NCBI GenBank assembly: GCA_946480915.1
Contig: CAMLLO010000006.1
Coordinates: forward strand, 116,408 to 180,407
DNA: 64,000 nt
Direction: 5' to 3'
Origin: an uncultured Sphingobacteriaceae bacterium
GTDB lineage: Bacteria; Bacteroidota; Bacteroidia; Sphingobacteriales; Sphingobacteriaceae
Below are positions 48,537-58,188 of this stretch, piece after piece (the first letter of the stretch is position 1; every line of letters starts with the position of its first letter). Under the pieces are notes generated by a model. The model was not told the DNA's origin. It ran no database searches and saw nothing but the letters and a program-made list of their open reading frames with translations. A program made the translations under genes and the position numbers.

Positions 48537-49157
48537 CTACTTAAAGGTGGGCCTTATATATTCGGCCTTTTTTCCAGCAATCACACAACCTTCAGATGTT
48601 GAACTGGTAACGATAGAGCCAGCACCTACTACAGTATCATTAGCAAGTTTTACACCTTTTAAAATAATACAGTTTGAGGAAACCCATACATGATTTCCAA
48701 TGGTTATGGGTGAAGATTTTACATGAGTATTTATCCGCCAGCCGACTGGATGGAAGTCGGTGTCGTAAAGGTGAGAATTAGCTCCTAATCCCGAGTCATT
48801 GCCTATTATGATACTTTTTTGCGCAACGATGGCTGAACCACTTGCTCCAAAATTCTCACCAATAATAATTTCGGCAGATGCAGTTGTAGTGGCTAATATT
48901 ACCTGGTGATTTATCCCTGCATAGTTTCCTCGAGTCTTTGATATAAGTGTACAGCCTTTCGCTATTTTAATTGTTGAGCCTGAAACTTTGTGAATATGTG
49001 GTAAGCCAATAAGCTTCACATATCCGAATTTCGTATCTACACCCTTACATTTTAAAAATGCATAGTCGCGATAAGGTTGTATTCTCGACATTATCACATT
49101 AACAAATTTATTGATGACTTTTATTGTTATGAAGTAAAGCACAAACAGTCTAGTCAT
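48537..49157 (-). CDS. Hexapeptide-repeat acyltransferase
   Basis: 206 residues. Left-handed beta-helix repeats from about residue 60 (IGENFGASGSAIVAQKSIIIGNDSGLG, ITIGNHVWVSSNCIILKGVKLANDTVVGAGSIVT); the catalytic-type His is in YDTDFHPVGW. Probably O-acetylates a sugar of the polysaccharide. Overlaps the following transferase gene by 8 bp. Confidence 0.85.
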   Translation of the reverse strand: MTRLFVLYFITIKVINKFVNVIMSRIQPYRDYAFLKCKGVDTKFGYVKLIGLPHIHKVSGSTIKIAKGCTLISKTRGNYAGINHQVILATTTASAEIIIGENFGASGSAIVAQKSIIIGNDSGLGANSHLYDTDFHPVGWRINTHVKSSPITIGNHVWVSSNCIILKGVKLANDTVVGAGSIVTSSTSEGCVIAGKKAEYIRPTFK

Positions 49158-50094
49158 AACTAGTAAATTTTTTGAATAGAAGTTGTGTTTTATGATAAAG
49201 ATTAAGTGCTCTTTGGATATAGAAATTTAGATATCCTCTCTTCTTTACTCCTAATACCGTTTTTGCAAATAATCTTTCTGCATCCTCATTTATGCAAATG
49301 CATGACGGATGGTTTAATTGCAAAAGAGGTGCTCTTTTAAGATTTGAAAAGGGACTATCTTCGACAGTATGAGTAGCGTCTTTTCCAAATCCAATATTAG
49401 ATACTAAATTGATATTAGGCGTTATACTAATTCCGTTCTGGGCCCAAATGCTAAACATCCATTGGTAATCCCAAGCGTCTACAACTTTGTCTTTTACGAA
49501 GTGGATTCTAGATCTCCAAAATTGTCTCTCAAATGGATCATGGAATTGTTTTTTAATTAATTGAGAATAATAATTGGAGTTTTCAAGAGTAAAATCGTAT
49601 GTTTTCCACGCCCTTTTCCATGTTGCCCAACCCCAAATAAACGGATATTTTGTAAAGTAATAGCTTTCGTTTCCAAACTTAATGGAGTCATCGAAATTGG
49701 TGCCAGTGATGTGCATAATAGAGTTGTTTTTCCGATACTTTTTCAACAGTTCGGAACAGAAATAAAAGAAGCTTAGTTCTGGTACACAATCGTCTTCAAG
49801 TATAATACCTTCGTCTACATTATCAAAGAACCAAGTAATTGCTTCGCTAACAGCTTTCCCACTTCCCAAATTAACCGTTCGAAACAAGGTTTTTACATCA
49901 CATTCCCAATCAATTGCTTTGAGTACTTGGTCTTTAGCTTCCTGAACTTTTTTGTCATCCTCTGGATTATTTGGTCTGGGGCCGTCGGCAGCAATGAACA
50001 ATTTCTTTGGCTTGACTTGTTTTATTTGTTCAAAAACTAACTGAGTAGTTGAGGGTCTGTTGAAAATTAAAAAAAGGACCGGAGTGTTAAGCAT
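49150..50094 (-). CDS. Glycosyltransferase, nucleotide-diphospho-sugar transferase type
   Basis: 314 residues. The N-terminus TPVLFLIFNRPSTTQLVFEQI and DGPRPNNPEDDKKV are typical of the 'hemolytic protein HlpA-like' glycosyltransferases; the metal site is EGIILEDDCVPELSFF. Trp-rich middle (YPFIWGWATWKRAWK) follows. Overlaps both neighbours by 8 bp. Confidence 0.8.
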   Translation of the reverse strand: MLNTPVLFLIFNRPSTTQLVFEQIKQVKPKKLFIAADGPRPNNPEDDKKVQEAKDQVLKAIDWECDVKTLFRTVNLGSGKAVSEAITWFFDNVDEGIILEDDCVPELSFFYFCSELLKKYRKNNSIMHITGTNFDDSIKFGNESYYFTKYPFIWGWATWKRAWKTYDFTLENSNYYSQLIKKQFHDPFERQFWRSRIHFVKDKVVDAWDYQWMFSIWAQNGISITPNINLVSNIGFGKDATHTVEDSPFSNLKRAPLLQLNHPSCICINEDAERLFAKTVLGVKKRGYLNFYIQRALNLYHKTQLLFKKFTSYD

Positions 50095-50935
50095 GTTCTA
50101 AAGAAATCCAATCAGAAGGTATAATAGATACAGGATTTTCTGTATTGCCTATTCCAAGCCAGAACTTAGGTGCAATTACAGCCCTTTTATTTTCATTGAG
50201 GTATGCGCCCCACCAAGAGAAACTACTATTAGAGATGATGCAAACATCTGCGTTTACTAAAAACTGGAAGTCAATGATCTCTTCGTTGTATGAAATATAC
50301 TTGTTGTTTAAGTAATCAAATTCACGGGCTATAGAATCCGGTTCATCTGATAGAAATATATAGAAATTCTCGGGTTGATTAACCTTGCTAATTGCGAGGT
50401 GATAATAGTTCATAGGTAGGTTTAATCCCAAATCTACGTAATCTCCTTTTCTGATATGTATAGCCACTGTCTTCATTCCTTTGGGAAGGAAGGCACTCGT
50501 TTCTGAATATAAATCAATATACTTTGTTTTTATCTTAAATAGCCCTTTTATACTACTGCTATACTCTTTAAAATATGTTTCTGATTGGAAATAGCCCTCA
50601 TATAAAGCACCATTTTGCAGCCTGTTTAATTCTTCTTTGGGCGAGATGGAGTTTGAAAAGGAAATGGTCTCTAATCTGTACAATGCCTTTAATAGCTTAT
50701 AGAATTGCTTTTTTAAGTGGTAACTAAAAATATTTTTAAATCCATTGATAGAGAAAATATACTTATCGGCTATATATACTTGATCTTTTGGTAGCACGAA
50801 GAAGCGAGAGAGAAGAAATGGCTCAATGCTCTTATCCAAGTAAAAAGATGTGCTAAGTTTTTTACTTGCAGAAAAGATAAATGCATATTGGAAAAGCTGG
50901 TTGCCTAATCGGCCTAAAAGTTTAATGGAAATCAT
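50087..50935 (-). CDS. Alpha-1,2-fucosyltransferase-like GT11
   Basis: 282 residues. GT11 signatures: GRLGNQLFQYAFIFS at the N-terminus, the GDP-fucose motif VAIHIRKGDYVDLG, and a C-terminal SSFSWWGAYLNENKRAVIAPKFW. This family transfers L-fucose in 1,2 linkage, so the product likely contains fucose or a related GDP-deoxyhexose (GDP-fucose genes are not in the window). Confidence 0.88.
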   Translation of the reverse strand: MISIKLLGRLGNQLFQYAFIFSASKKLSTSFYLDKSIEPFLLSRFFVLPKDQVYIADKYIFSINGFKNIFSYHLKKQFYKLLKALYRLETISFSNSISPKEELNRLQNGALYEGYFQSETYFKEYSSSIKGLFKIKTKYIDLYSETSAFLPKGMKTVAIHIRKGDYVDLGLNLPMNYYHLAISKVNQPENFYIFLSDEPDSIAREFDYLNNKYISYNEEIIDFQFLVNADVCIISNSSFSWWGAYLNENKRAVIAPKFWLGIGNTENPVSIIPSDWISLEHA

Positions 50936-50947
50936 TTAATTAACATG

Positions 50948-51856
50948 TCACTGATGCCAATGAAAAGAAACTGTGAAATATTCCTTTGCATACTTTTCTA
51001 TCAGAGTGGAGAGTGAACTCAAATTTTCTCTCTTCAAAGATAAATTGCCATAGTAATTAACCCGTACTTTTTTTCTAAAGTTCTGCATCATATAATGTCC
51101 GTAGGTCTCGTATTCAGAAAATCCGGAGTTCTCATTAAAATTAGTGTTATTGATAATCGCATTCACCCACGTAGATTGACTAAGCTTCTCAATTGTACTT
51201 TTGAGAGACCTGGTGGTTTCTCTTTCGAATACCATGAAATGGCTAACAAAGGAAATAGGTGATTTGATTTTGATTTTTAATAACCTGTTAAATGTCTCGA
51301 AGTAAGGCTGGTGATACTCTTCGGAGCAATTAAAGATCAATACTTGGTTTCTTACAAACGAATGTTTCTTGATCAGAACGGTATCTGCATCGAAAATCAA
51401 ACAGTACTTGCTTTTAGATATCTGATCCCAGTTTAGTTTTAAGAACTGTTGTAAAAGCCAATTGGCCCGATTTTCGCCCCCCACCGTATAATCAAATTTT
51501 TCAAATTCTGGTAAGACGCTTGCTTCATCTATGAAGATGCAGTTGTTTTCTTTGGCATACTGTCTGATCGCCTGTGATTGGGGGGCTACAAGAAAGATAT
51601 TAATAATTGGATTACGGCAGAACATTCGGATAGAAGGAATTGCTAATGCAAGGGTTTCGAGGTCTCTCTCAATCACTGGTATGAACACATCTAAAGGATC
51701 CAAATTTCCGTTGAAGGCATCCTCTTTGGATTTAATAAATTTAATATAGCTTAAAAGCGAACTTCTGCGATATATACCTCTTTTTTCGGCATTAATATTA
51801 ATAAATGAATTAACGAAATACCATGTCGTTTTAAGAAAGGTTAATAATCGAGACAT
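50948..51856 (-). CDS. DUF6492-like glycosyltransferase
   Basis: 302 residues. Belongs, by recollection, to the DUF6492 group: DVFIPVIERDLETLALAIPSI, then a Rossmann core and CLIFDADTVLIKK as a DXD-like site; the C-terminal region has FHWHQ at its end. Probably a nucleotide-sugar transferase. Ends directly against the next gene's start. Confidence 0.7.
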   Translation of the reverse strand: MSRLLTFLKTTWYFVNSFININAEKRGIYRRSSLLSYIKFIKSKEDAFNGNLDPLDVFIPVIERDLETLALAIPSIRMFCRNPIINIFLVAPQSQAIRQYAKENNCIFIDEASVLPEFEKFDYTVGGENRANWLLQQFLKLNWDQISKSKYCLIFDADTVLIKKHSFVRNQVLIFNCSEEYHQPYFETFNRLLKIKIKSPISFVSHFMVFERETTRSLKSTIEKLSQSTWVNAIINNTNFNENSGFSEYETYGHYMMQNFRKKVRVNYYGNLSLKRENLSSLSTLIEKYAKEYFTVSFHWHQ

Positions 51857-52570
51857 TTAGTTCTTCGTGTTATAGTTATAAACGATATAAGTTGCGATAA
51901 TAGAGTTCCGATCTGAAGGCATTTCTGTCAGTTTTTTTATCTTTTTATTGAACGGCGATTTATCCAAGAATACTCCTGAATTTACTTCCAATCTTATTCC
52001 AGAGCCGGGAACCTTGTCCAGATTGGCGATGTAACTTCCGGCTGGTTGATGTTCGGTAATAATAAGATGTTGCGTCGAACTCAGTTTTTTTAGGACCCGC
52101 CTGATGTCTTGGTTCGATAAATGCTGAAATACTTGGCGAATTAAATAAAGTTCGCCCTTGGGTAAGGGATCATATACAATGTTAAGCTGATCAAAGTCGA
52201 CATCATCAGATGCGAAGTTTTTTTTGTTGTACTCGACTAATTCTGGCACAACGTCAATACCCATATAGTTAACCCTTGTCTTTTCGCAAATTTCTTTTCC
52301 AATTCTAAAGTCGCCGCAGCCTAGGTCAACTACAGACTTTATTTTGTTCTCACGGATGTATCGTACGATCGCTTCAACATAGGGCTTTGCGTATTCTTCA
52401 TCAGATCCCCCTCCCGAATAAAATGGAGAGTTCGGGACATTACCCCAAACCTGATTCTTGTAGATTGATGAGAAAATCTCCTTGTGATTAGGAGACTGTA
52501 ACTGTTTAATGATAGTTGTCAGTTTAAACGTAATTTTTCTTTTTATATTATCGAGCATAGGTTCAGGCAC
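51857..52570 (-). CDS. Class I SAM-dependent methyltransferase
   Basis: 237 residues. VVDLGCGDFRIGKEICE (motif I) and YMGIDVVPELVEYNKKNF; LIRQVFQHLSNQDIRRVL and HLIITEHQPAG mark the later strands. Enzymes of this type sit beside Wzm/Wzt in ABC-exported polysaccharide loci, and may cap or decorate the chain, but no specific role is proven. Overlaps wzt by 8 bp. Confidence 0.8.
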   Translation of the reverse strand: MPEPMLDNIKRKITFKLTTIIKQLQSPNHKEIFSSIYKNQVWGNVPNSPFYSGGGSDEEYAKPYVEAIVRYIRENKIKSVVDLGCGDFRIGKEICEKTRVNYMGIDVVPELVEYNKKNFASDDVDFDQLNIVYDPLPKGELYLIRQVFQHLSNQDIRRVLKKLSSTQHLIITEHQPAGSYIANLDKVPGSGIRLEVNSGVFLDKSPFNKKIKKLTEMPSDRNSIIATYIVYNYNTKN

Positions 52571-53834
52571 GTTTTTTTTCCGATTTCAAATGTGGCCTAA
52601 CCACCCCATGTAACTTTCCGGTATACTGACCTCTGGAAGGCGAGGTTAGATCATCCAGCACGGAAAAGGAAATTTCCTGTTGTAAATGAATTTTAAAAGG
52701 GCTGTTAGTGGTTATTCCTAATATCACGGTATATTCAATGTTGTTTAAAAAGTGCTCAGGTATCCAAAAGATTACCTGATGGTTGCCAACGCCATAATCT
52801 CTGAAGTCCGTGACGTTGTGCAATACCACAACGTCTTGATCATTCTTAAGCGCAATTGTTGGTTCGGGTCTACAGTCATTTGAAACGATTTGATAAGCAG
52901 CTTCTATTCCTACTCTTTCCGAAATAAAGAAGTCATTCCTCTCTGTAAATTTTTCATCAACGACACGCAGACTCAGTAGAATAACGCTTTCATCACCTAT
53001 ACGCTGGCTATTTATCTTGTAATCGTATGATGCTCTTGATAAGTTGTTTGATAGGTATTTTGAAATCACCGTGTTGCTTGTATCAAAAGAAACCAATTGC
53101 CCATGTTCTAAAAGAATTGATTTGGAGCATAGCTCTTTGACTGCACCCATGTTGTGGCTGACGAACAAGACCGTTCTTCCTTCTCCCTTACTAACAGCTC
53201 CCATTTTTCCTAAGCACTTTTTCTGAAACTCCGCATCTCCGACAGCCAAAACTTCATCAACAATTAAAATTTCCGATTCCAAATGAGCTGCAACGGCAAA
53301 AGCCAGTCTTACATACATTCCGGAAGAATATCGTTTTACTGGAGTGTCAATATAGCGTTCAACCCCAGCAAAGCATACAATTTCATCGAATTTTCTGGAA
53401 ATCTCTCGTTTCCTCATCCCAAGGATGGCCCCATTTAAATAAATATTCTCACGCCCTGTTAATTCTGGATGAAATCCGGTTCCGACCTCTAGTAGGCTAG
53501 CAATCCGTCCCTTACCGGTAATTTTACCACTGGTAGGTGCAGTTACCTTACTTAAAATCTTTAAAAGGGTACTCTTTCCCGCGCCATTGCGACCAATAAT
53601 ACCCACCGCATCGCCTTGTTCAATTTCAAAATTGATATCCTTCAAACTCCATATTATATCACTTGTCCCCTTATTTGTTCGGTCATTCGTTTCGCCAACA
53701 CGTAGAAAAGGGTCTTCTTTCCCTCGTAATTTTGCAATCCAGCGCTCCAAGTCACGACTAATAGTACCTGTTCCAATCTCTCCTAATTGATAAGCTTTAG
53801 AAAGGTTCTCCGATTTTATTACAATATTGCTCAT
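52563..53834 (-). CDS. wzt: Polysaccharide ABC exporter ATPase with C-terminal domain (Wzt)
   Basis: 423 residues. A leading segment (about 1-60) is followed by Walker A GRNGAGKST near residue 91, signature YSSGMYVRLAFAVA and Walker B LIVDEVLAVGD. About 160 further residues form a beta-rich C-terminal domain like the substrate-binding domain of Wzt proteins that recognise the modified end of the O-chain. Partner permease is at 54166-55077, but a 330-bp gap with a possible relic lies between. Confidence 0.9.
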   Translation of the reverse strand: MSNIVIKSENLSKAYQLGEIGTGTISRDLERWIAKLRGKEDPFLRVGETNDRTNKGTSDIIWSLKDINFEIEQGDAVGIIGRNGAGKSTLLKILSKVTAPTSGKITGKGRIASLLEVGTGFHPELTGRENIYLNGAILGMRKREISRKFDEIVCFAGVERYIDTPVKRYSSGMYVRLAFAVAAHLESEILIVDEVLAVGDAEFQKKCLGKMGAVSKGEGRTVLFVSHNMGAVKELCSKSILLEHGQLVSFDTSNTVISKYLSNNLSRASYDYKINSQRIGDESVILLSLRVVDEKFTERNDFFISERVGIEAAYQIVSNDCRPEPTIALKNDQDVVVLHNVTDFRDYGVGNHQVIFWIPEHFLNNIEYTVILGITTNSPFKIHLQQEISFSVLDDLTSPSRGQYTGKLHGVVRPHLKSEKKRA

Positions 53835-54165
53835 TTACTAAGACGGGATTACACGTGCTACTTCTGCCTTTTGCAATTGTAGAATCTTTTTCAATTCTAA
53901 CTTCTCAATTGGTGTTGTTAAAAAAAGGGCTGTTTGATATATGTTGGTTAAACTTTTCGTTGAGGATCATAGTCATAAAGAAATGTAGAAGCACTGACTG
54001 AACTCCTAAATAAATGCTAAGAGGAGAAAATCCATAAAAAGCGGAAGTTGACACAATATCACTCCACATGCTAAGATAAATCTTAATAAACCCATAATCG
54101 CTTAAAGCCTCGATTAAATTTACCTGTGAATCTTATAGAAGAAGCAGCCTGGATAGAGACAATCT
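53835..54165. other. Gap between wzt and wzm with a gene relic
   Basis: The usual close wzm-wzt junction is here interrupted by 331 bp. A minus-strand frame without a start (53905-54132, 75 codons) contains EALSDYGFIKIYLSMWSDIV and a hydrophobic stretch ending MTMILNEKFNQ; it may be the end of a lost membrane protein gene. I could not assign it to any family. Confidence 0.4.
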
Positions 54166-55077
54166 TCATATAGTATCCACAAAGTTCTTCTCCACTTTAT
54201 TGAAAATAAGTACCCCAACTAACAAGATTATTCCTGTCAGAAGACTACTATATCCCAACGCCTGCCAACTAAATGTACCAGATCCAAGAAATCCATAGCG
54301 AAAGGTCTCGATAACAGTGGTCATCGGATTAAACTCAATAATCCAGCTATACTCGGGGTATCGGCCTTCTGCAACTGAAAGGGGATAAATAACAGTAGTT
54401 GCATACATAAGCAATTGCACTCCGAAAGTTACCAGAAAAGCCAGATCTCGATACTTAGTAGTCATGGCTGAGACGATCATTCCAAGTCCGAGCCCTAAGG
54501 CTGCCATGAGGAGCATTAGGAGAGGGAAAAGTAAAATATGAAGATTAGGCTTCAGATTTGCATTATTTAATGAGTAATAGAACATCATTGATGCAAATAG
54601 GAAAAGTTGTACACTAAACTTAACTAAATTCGATACAACTATACTTAGTGGCATAATCAGTCGAGGAAAATACACTTTGCCAAATATATTAGAGTTGTCC
54701 TTGAAAACTGTCGAAGTTTTTGTAAGGCATTCAGCAAAGTAGTTCCAAGTGGTTATTCCTGCTAAATAAAATAGCGGTCCAGGTAATCCGTCTGTGGAAA
54801 TGCCTGCAAGGTTTCCAAACACAAACGTGAAAATTATAGTTGTAAAAACAGGTTGGATAAAAAACCATAAAGGTCCTAATGCAGTTTGCTTATAGAATGA
54901 TACGAAATCGCGTCGAACCAATAAGCCAAGCAGATCCCGATATTCCCAAGTGTCTCTAATCTTAAGATCAAGAATAGAATTTTGAGGTTTAATTTCCCAT
55001 TCAACAAGTGATTTATCCTTCACAAATAGCTTGTTTAATTTTTTCGTAATATTGATTATAGTTGAAGCTTTCAACAC
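54166..55077 (-). CDS. wzm: Polysaccharide ABC exporter permease (Wzm)
   Basis: 303 residues, about six membrane helices, ABC-2 family. N-terminal cytoplasmic part WEIKPQNSILDLKIRDTWEYRDLLGLLVRRDF is characteristic, then GPLWFFIQPVFTTIIFTFVFG and the C-terminal LLVGVLIFNKVEKNFVDTI. Forms the inner-membrane channel with Wzt. The frame opens 65 bp inside the preceding GT4 gene; a GTG at 55023 would shorten the overlap to 11 bp and is a plausible true start. Confidence 0.9.
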   Translation of the reverse strand: MLKASTIINITKKLNKLFVKDKSLVEWEIKPQNSILDLKIRDTWEYRDLLGLLVRRDFVSFYKQTALGPLWFFIQPVFTTIIFTFVFGNLAGISTDGLPGPLFYLAGITTWNYFAECLTKTSTVFKDNSNIFGKVYFPRLIMPLSIVVSNLVKFSVQLFLFASMMFYYSLNNANLKPNLHILLFPLLMLLMAALGLGLGMIVSAMTTKYRDLAFLVTFGVQLLMYATTVIYPLSVAEGRYPEYSWIIEFNPMTTVIETFRYGFLGSGTFSWQALGYSSLLTGIILLVGVLIFNKVEKNFVDTI

Positions 55078-56137
55078 AAAGGTTTTGAATTGCCAGAGAG
55101 GTGCTAGCCGTTCTGCCGGTGGTAAGGTTGCTCACGATAGCGTCGTGGATAGCGTTTTTATCGGTAGGAGAAACAAGTGTTCCGAGGCGCCCGTTCAATA
55201 AGGCATCCACGCTTCCGTCTTGATTTCCTGCTATAGTCTTACATCCGCAAGCCGCTGCTTCTATAAAAACAATTCCAAATCCTTCCTTTCTGCTGGGCAT
55301 CACGAATACATCTGATAACAGAAAATGTTCACTCAGTTCTTCTTCGGGAACAAATCCCAATAGAATAACGTGATTTTGAAGACCGCTACTCTCGATCAAT
55401 TGCACAAGTCTTGTATGTTCAGCTGCATCGGCTTTACCTGCAATCAAATACCTAAGGCCGGGAAACTTTCTCAACAGGGAGGGTATAGTCGCAATTACAA
55501 GGTCATATCCTTTATAGAGTTCGCTTGAAGATAGCCGGGTGAGGGTGAAAAGCACGGGGTCAGAAATTTTCAATTTGTACCTTTCCAGCAACTCTACCGG
55601 TTTAGTAAAATCAACAGGGATTTCTAAAAAAGGATCGAGACAATTGTGTATAATCTTTATTCTTCCTGCCGGGACCTGATGGCGCTCCTGCATTTGGGTA
55701 GCTGTATAGCTGCTTACTGCCCAAATCTCATCGCAATCCTTACGTAAAAAGTCACCCTTCCAATTCTTAATTTCACGCCATACTTCTATGCCATGTACAA
55801 ATAGAATGATCTTAGTTTTAGGAGATAATCGTTTAATCAGCAATGCGAAAAACAAAAGGTTAATATGACTTAGAATCACCACATTCGAACGTATACCTTC
55901 TGACACCGCAGCTATTGAAAAAACAATACGATTTCCATTGAATCCTTTAAATTGTTCCTTTAATATGTATTTGGCATCACGATCGGCCGTCTGGTCGTAC
56001 ATCGAAAATGCTCGCGGCGTGATCAGGTCCTTTACGCTTAAATCGTATAAAGTGCGGGTTAGTACCCTGCATACTTTTTCTATGCCTCCCGTAATACTGA
56101 ATGTTCTTAATGTAAGGAAAAGTACCTTCTTAGGCAT
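55013..56137 (-). CDS. Family 4 glycosyltransferase
   Basis: 374 residues from ATG 56137 (MPKKVLFLTLRTFS); the upstream part of the frame lies in asnB. GT-B enzyme with SITGGIEKVCRVLTRT, ILFVHGIEVWREIK, LFTLTRLSSSELYKGYDLV and an E-x7-E site in SRKEGFGIVFIEAAACGCKT, then the GLxxxVSPTDK tail. Overlaps asnB by 8 bp. Confidence 0.88.
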   Translation of the reverse strand: MPKKVLFLTLRTFSITGGIEKVCRVLTRTLYDLSVKDLITPRAFSMYDQTADRDAKYILKEQFKGFNGNRIVFSIAAVSEGIRSNVVILSHINLLFFALLIKRLSPKTKIILFVHGIEVWREIKNWKGDFLRKDCDEIWAVSSYTATQMQERHQVPAGRIKIIHNCLDPFLEIPVDFTKPVELLERYKLKISDPVLFTLTRLSSSELYKGYDLVIATIPSLLRKFPGLRYLIAGKADAAEHTRLVQLIESSGLQNHVILLGFVPEEELSEHFLLSDVFVMPSRKEGFGIVFIEAAACGCKTIAGNQDGSVDALLNGRLGTLVSPTDKNAIHDAIVSNLTTGRTASTSLAIQNLCVESFNYNQYYEKIKQAICEG

Positions 56138-57917
56138 TGTTAATATGATAAAGAGCAAAGGCCGAGGACCAATGTAGATTTCCATCATGAAAATCTTTCA
56201 TCAGTTTTTTGGCGGTCTTGTTTTTATATCCCTCAGGGTTTGAGATCCGTTCGAAACGACTCATCCATTCTTGAAATGGAAAGCTAAATCCCATTTTCTT
56301 ACGGTTCCATACTTGTTCTGGTAATACATTCTTAAAGGCTTCAATAAGCAATATTTTTTGAAGCTTAGAATTAAACTTTACTGATGGATGAATTCTTAAT
56401 GCGGTGCCAATAAGGTCCTGATCCAGAAACGGGACACGGACCTCAATTCCGTGACTCATACTCATGTAGTCAGTGTCCTTAAGTAATTGATTTTGCATAT
56501 ACAGGTTCGTCTCGAACCAACTCGCCCGGTTGCCTCCTTTTAAGGAGTTCACCTGTTCATCTATTGGAAAATCATTAATTAATGTGTTGATCTCGTTCAG
56601 GTCAGCATCAAGGATGGATGCAATCACAGGTGGGGTATAGAAACCTCTTAAGAATAGATACTCTCCGATCGGATTCTTATAACTTAGGTAATAAAGACGT
56701 TTTAATTTCGGATTAGGGTGATAGCCTACTGCCCTGATAAAGGTCGATGATATATTTTTTACAAGCGAAAGTGTATTCATCCTTTGAAAGGAGGGATATC
56801 CGCCGAAAAGCTCATCGCCCCCTAGTCCGGAAAGAACTGCTTTTAAGCCGTTCTCTTTTGCATATTTGCTCACGAACCAAGAGTTGATTCCATCGGTACT
56901 CGGCTGGTCCATGCTTCCCACTATCCGTTCGAAGTTTTTGATGAATTCCTTATAATTGATGAAATATTCGTTGTGGGTACCCTTCATTCCCCGGGTCACC
57001 ATTTCCTGGTATTTTTTTTCGGTATAATCTGTTTCTTCCAGATTAATAGACAGTGAATTTAATTTTTTCCCTTGATATTCGTCAGCAATGAGTGTCAAGA
57101 TACTAGAATCAATGCCTCCACTCAGAAATACGCCAATCGGAGCATCTGATACTAGATGGTTCGTGACTGACCTTCTAAGAGCTTGTTTTATTTGGTGGAC
57201 TGCCTCTCTTGAATCAATGATTTCTTCTGTATAACCGAATTGCTTAAACGAATGTAAGGAATGCTCTTGAGTTGATAAGTTCCAGCTAAGATAATGACCT
57301 TTCTTTAAGCTTTTCACTCCTCTAAGTGTGGTATATGGTTCGGGAATGTGGCCGAATGCCAATAAATAGATCTTCCAGTTATTATCCCGTTGAAAGTCGA
57401 TTCGTGTATTCAAAAAGGCCTTTACCTCTGAAGCAAATATAAGCTGCTCATTATTTAGAGAGAAGTAAAGGGGTTTAATGCCCGAAGGGTCTCTTACTAG
57501 GTGAACCCGATTACTCAGTTTATCATAGATCGCAAAGGAAAACATTCCTTTCAACTTGGCGAATGACTCTGTTCCCCATGCCTCGTATGCCTTTAATATT
57601 ACTTCTGTATCTGTTTCAGTATGAAAAAGATAGCCTTGAGCAGATAGTTCCCTCCGAAGTTCTTTAAAATTGTAAACTTCTCCGTTAAACGATATCCAAA
57701 GGTTCCGCTCGTTGCAGCTCATTGGCTGATGACCGGCCGCACTTAGGTCGAGGATAGACAAACGGCGATGCCCAAGGCATACTGAGCCTTCTTCATTTAG
57801 GAAGATACCTTCATCGTCTGGTCCTCCATGCTGCAAGGCCGTGCACATTGCTTTAACTTGGTGATAGGTTTCCGCAGAATCAGACTTACTTGATACTATT
57901 CCCGCTATCCTGCACAT
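56130..57917 (-). CDS. asnB: Glutamine-dependent asparagine synthase-type amidotransferase
   Basis: 595 residues. N-terminal glutaminase domain with Cys2 as nucleophile, RRLSILDLSAAGHQPM and FNGEVYNFKELR; synthetase domain with the ATP site GVFLSGGIDSS and GLGGDELFGGYPSF. The start reads MCRIAG where nearly all family members have MCGIAG: Gly3 is Arg, which may affect glutaminase activity. Such amidotransferases are regular members of exosortase-linked polysaccharide loci and may amidate a uronic acid or sugar precursor rather than aspartate. Confidence 0.88.
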   Translation of the reverse strand: MCRIAGIVSSKSDSAETYHQVKAMCTALQHGGPDDEGIFLNEEGSVCLGHRRLSILDLSAAGHQPMSCNERNLWISFNGEVYNFKELRRELSAQGYLFHTETDTEVILKAYEAWGTESFAKLKGMFSFAIYDKLSNRVHLVRDPSGIKPLYFSLNNEQLIFASEVKAFLNTRIDFQRDNNWKIYLLAFGHIPEPYTTLRGVKSLKKGHYLSWNLSTQEHSLHSFKQFGYTEEIIDSREAVHQIKQALRRSVTNHLVSDAPIGVFLSGGIDSSILTLIADEYQGKKLNSLSINLEETDYTEKKYQEMVTRGMKGTHNEYFINYKEFIKNFERIVGSMDQPSTDGINSWFVSKYAKENGLKAVLSGLGGDELFGGYPSFQRMNTLSLVKNISSTFIRAVGYHPNPKLKRLYYLSYKNPIGEYLFLRGFYTPPVIASILDADLNEINTLINDFPIDEQVNSLKGGNRASWFETNLYMQNQLLKDTDYMSMSHGIEVRVPFLDQDLIGTALRIHPSVKFNSKLQKILLIEAFKNVLPEQVWNRKKMGFSFPFQEWMSRFERISNPEGYKNKTAKKLMKDFHDGNLHWSSAFALYHINNA

Positions 57918-58122
57918 AATCGTTTAGAGTATCCCGCCATAGGGCCATGTTCCGAATTCTTGGTCGAAACTAGAAAAATAGAAGCCGTTACACTACGGCA
58001 GGAAAGAACTATGAAGTCTAAATGAAATTCTCTATCGGTGGTCATTATATAAATTCTTATCGCGTGGACATAGCTTCGCCTCCTCAGTCCCATATCAATT
58101 TTCGAGAACCTTCTTTCTTGAA

Positions 58123-58158
58123 GTATCGAATGACTTCGAGTCGTTCGATACTTTTTTT
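58123..58158. terminator. Hairpin with 15-nt core, T run on the plus strand
   Basis: GTATCGA (58123-58129) and TCGATAC (58145-58151) enclose ATGACTTCGAGTCGT; TTTTTTT follows at 58152-58158 on the plus strand. On the minus strand it lies in the leader between the NusG-like gene and asnB, where it may act as an attenuator, while plus-strand reading would terminate antisense transcription. Confidence 0.65.
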
Positions 58159-58188
58159 ACATTACCCCAATTTGTACAGGGTATTTTT

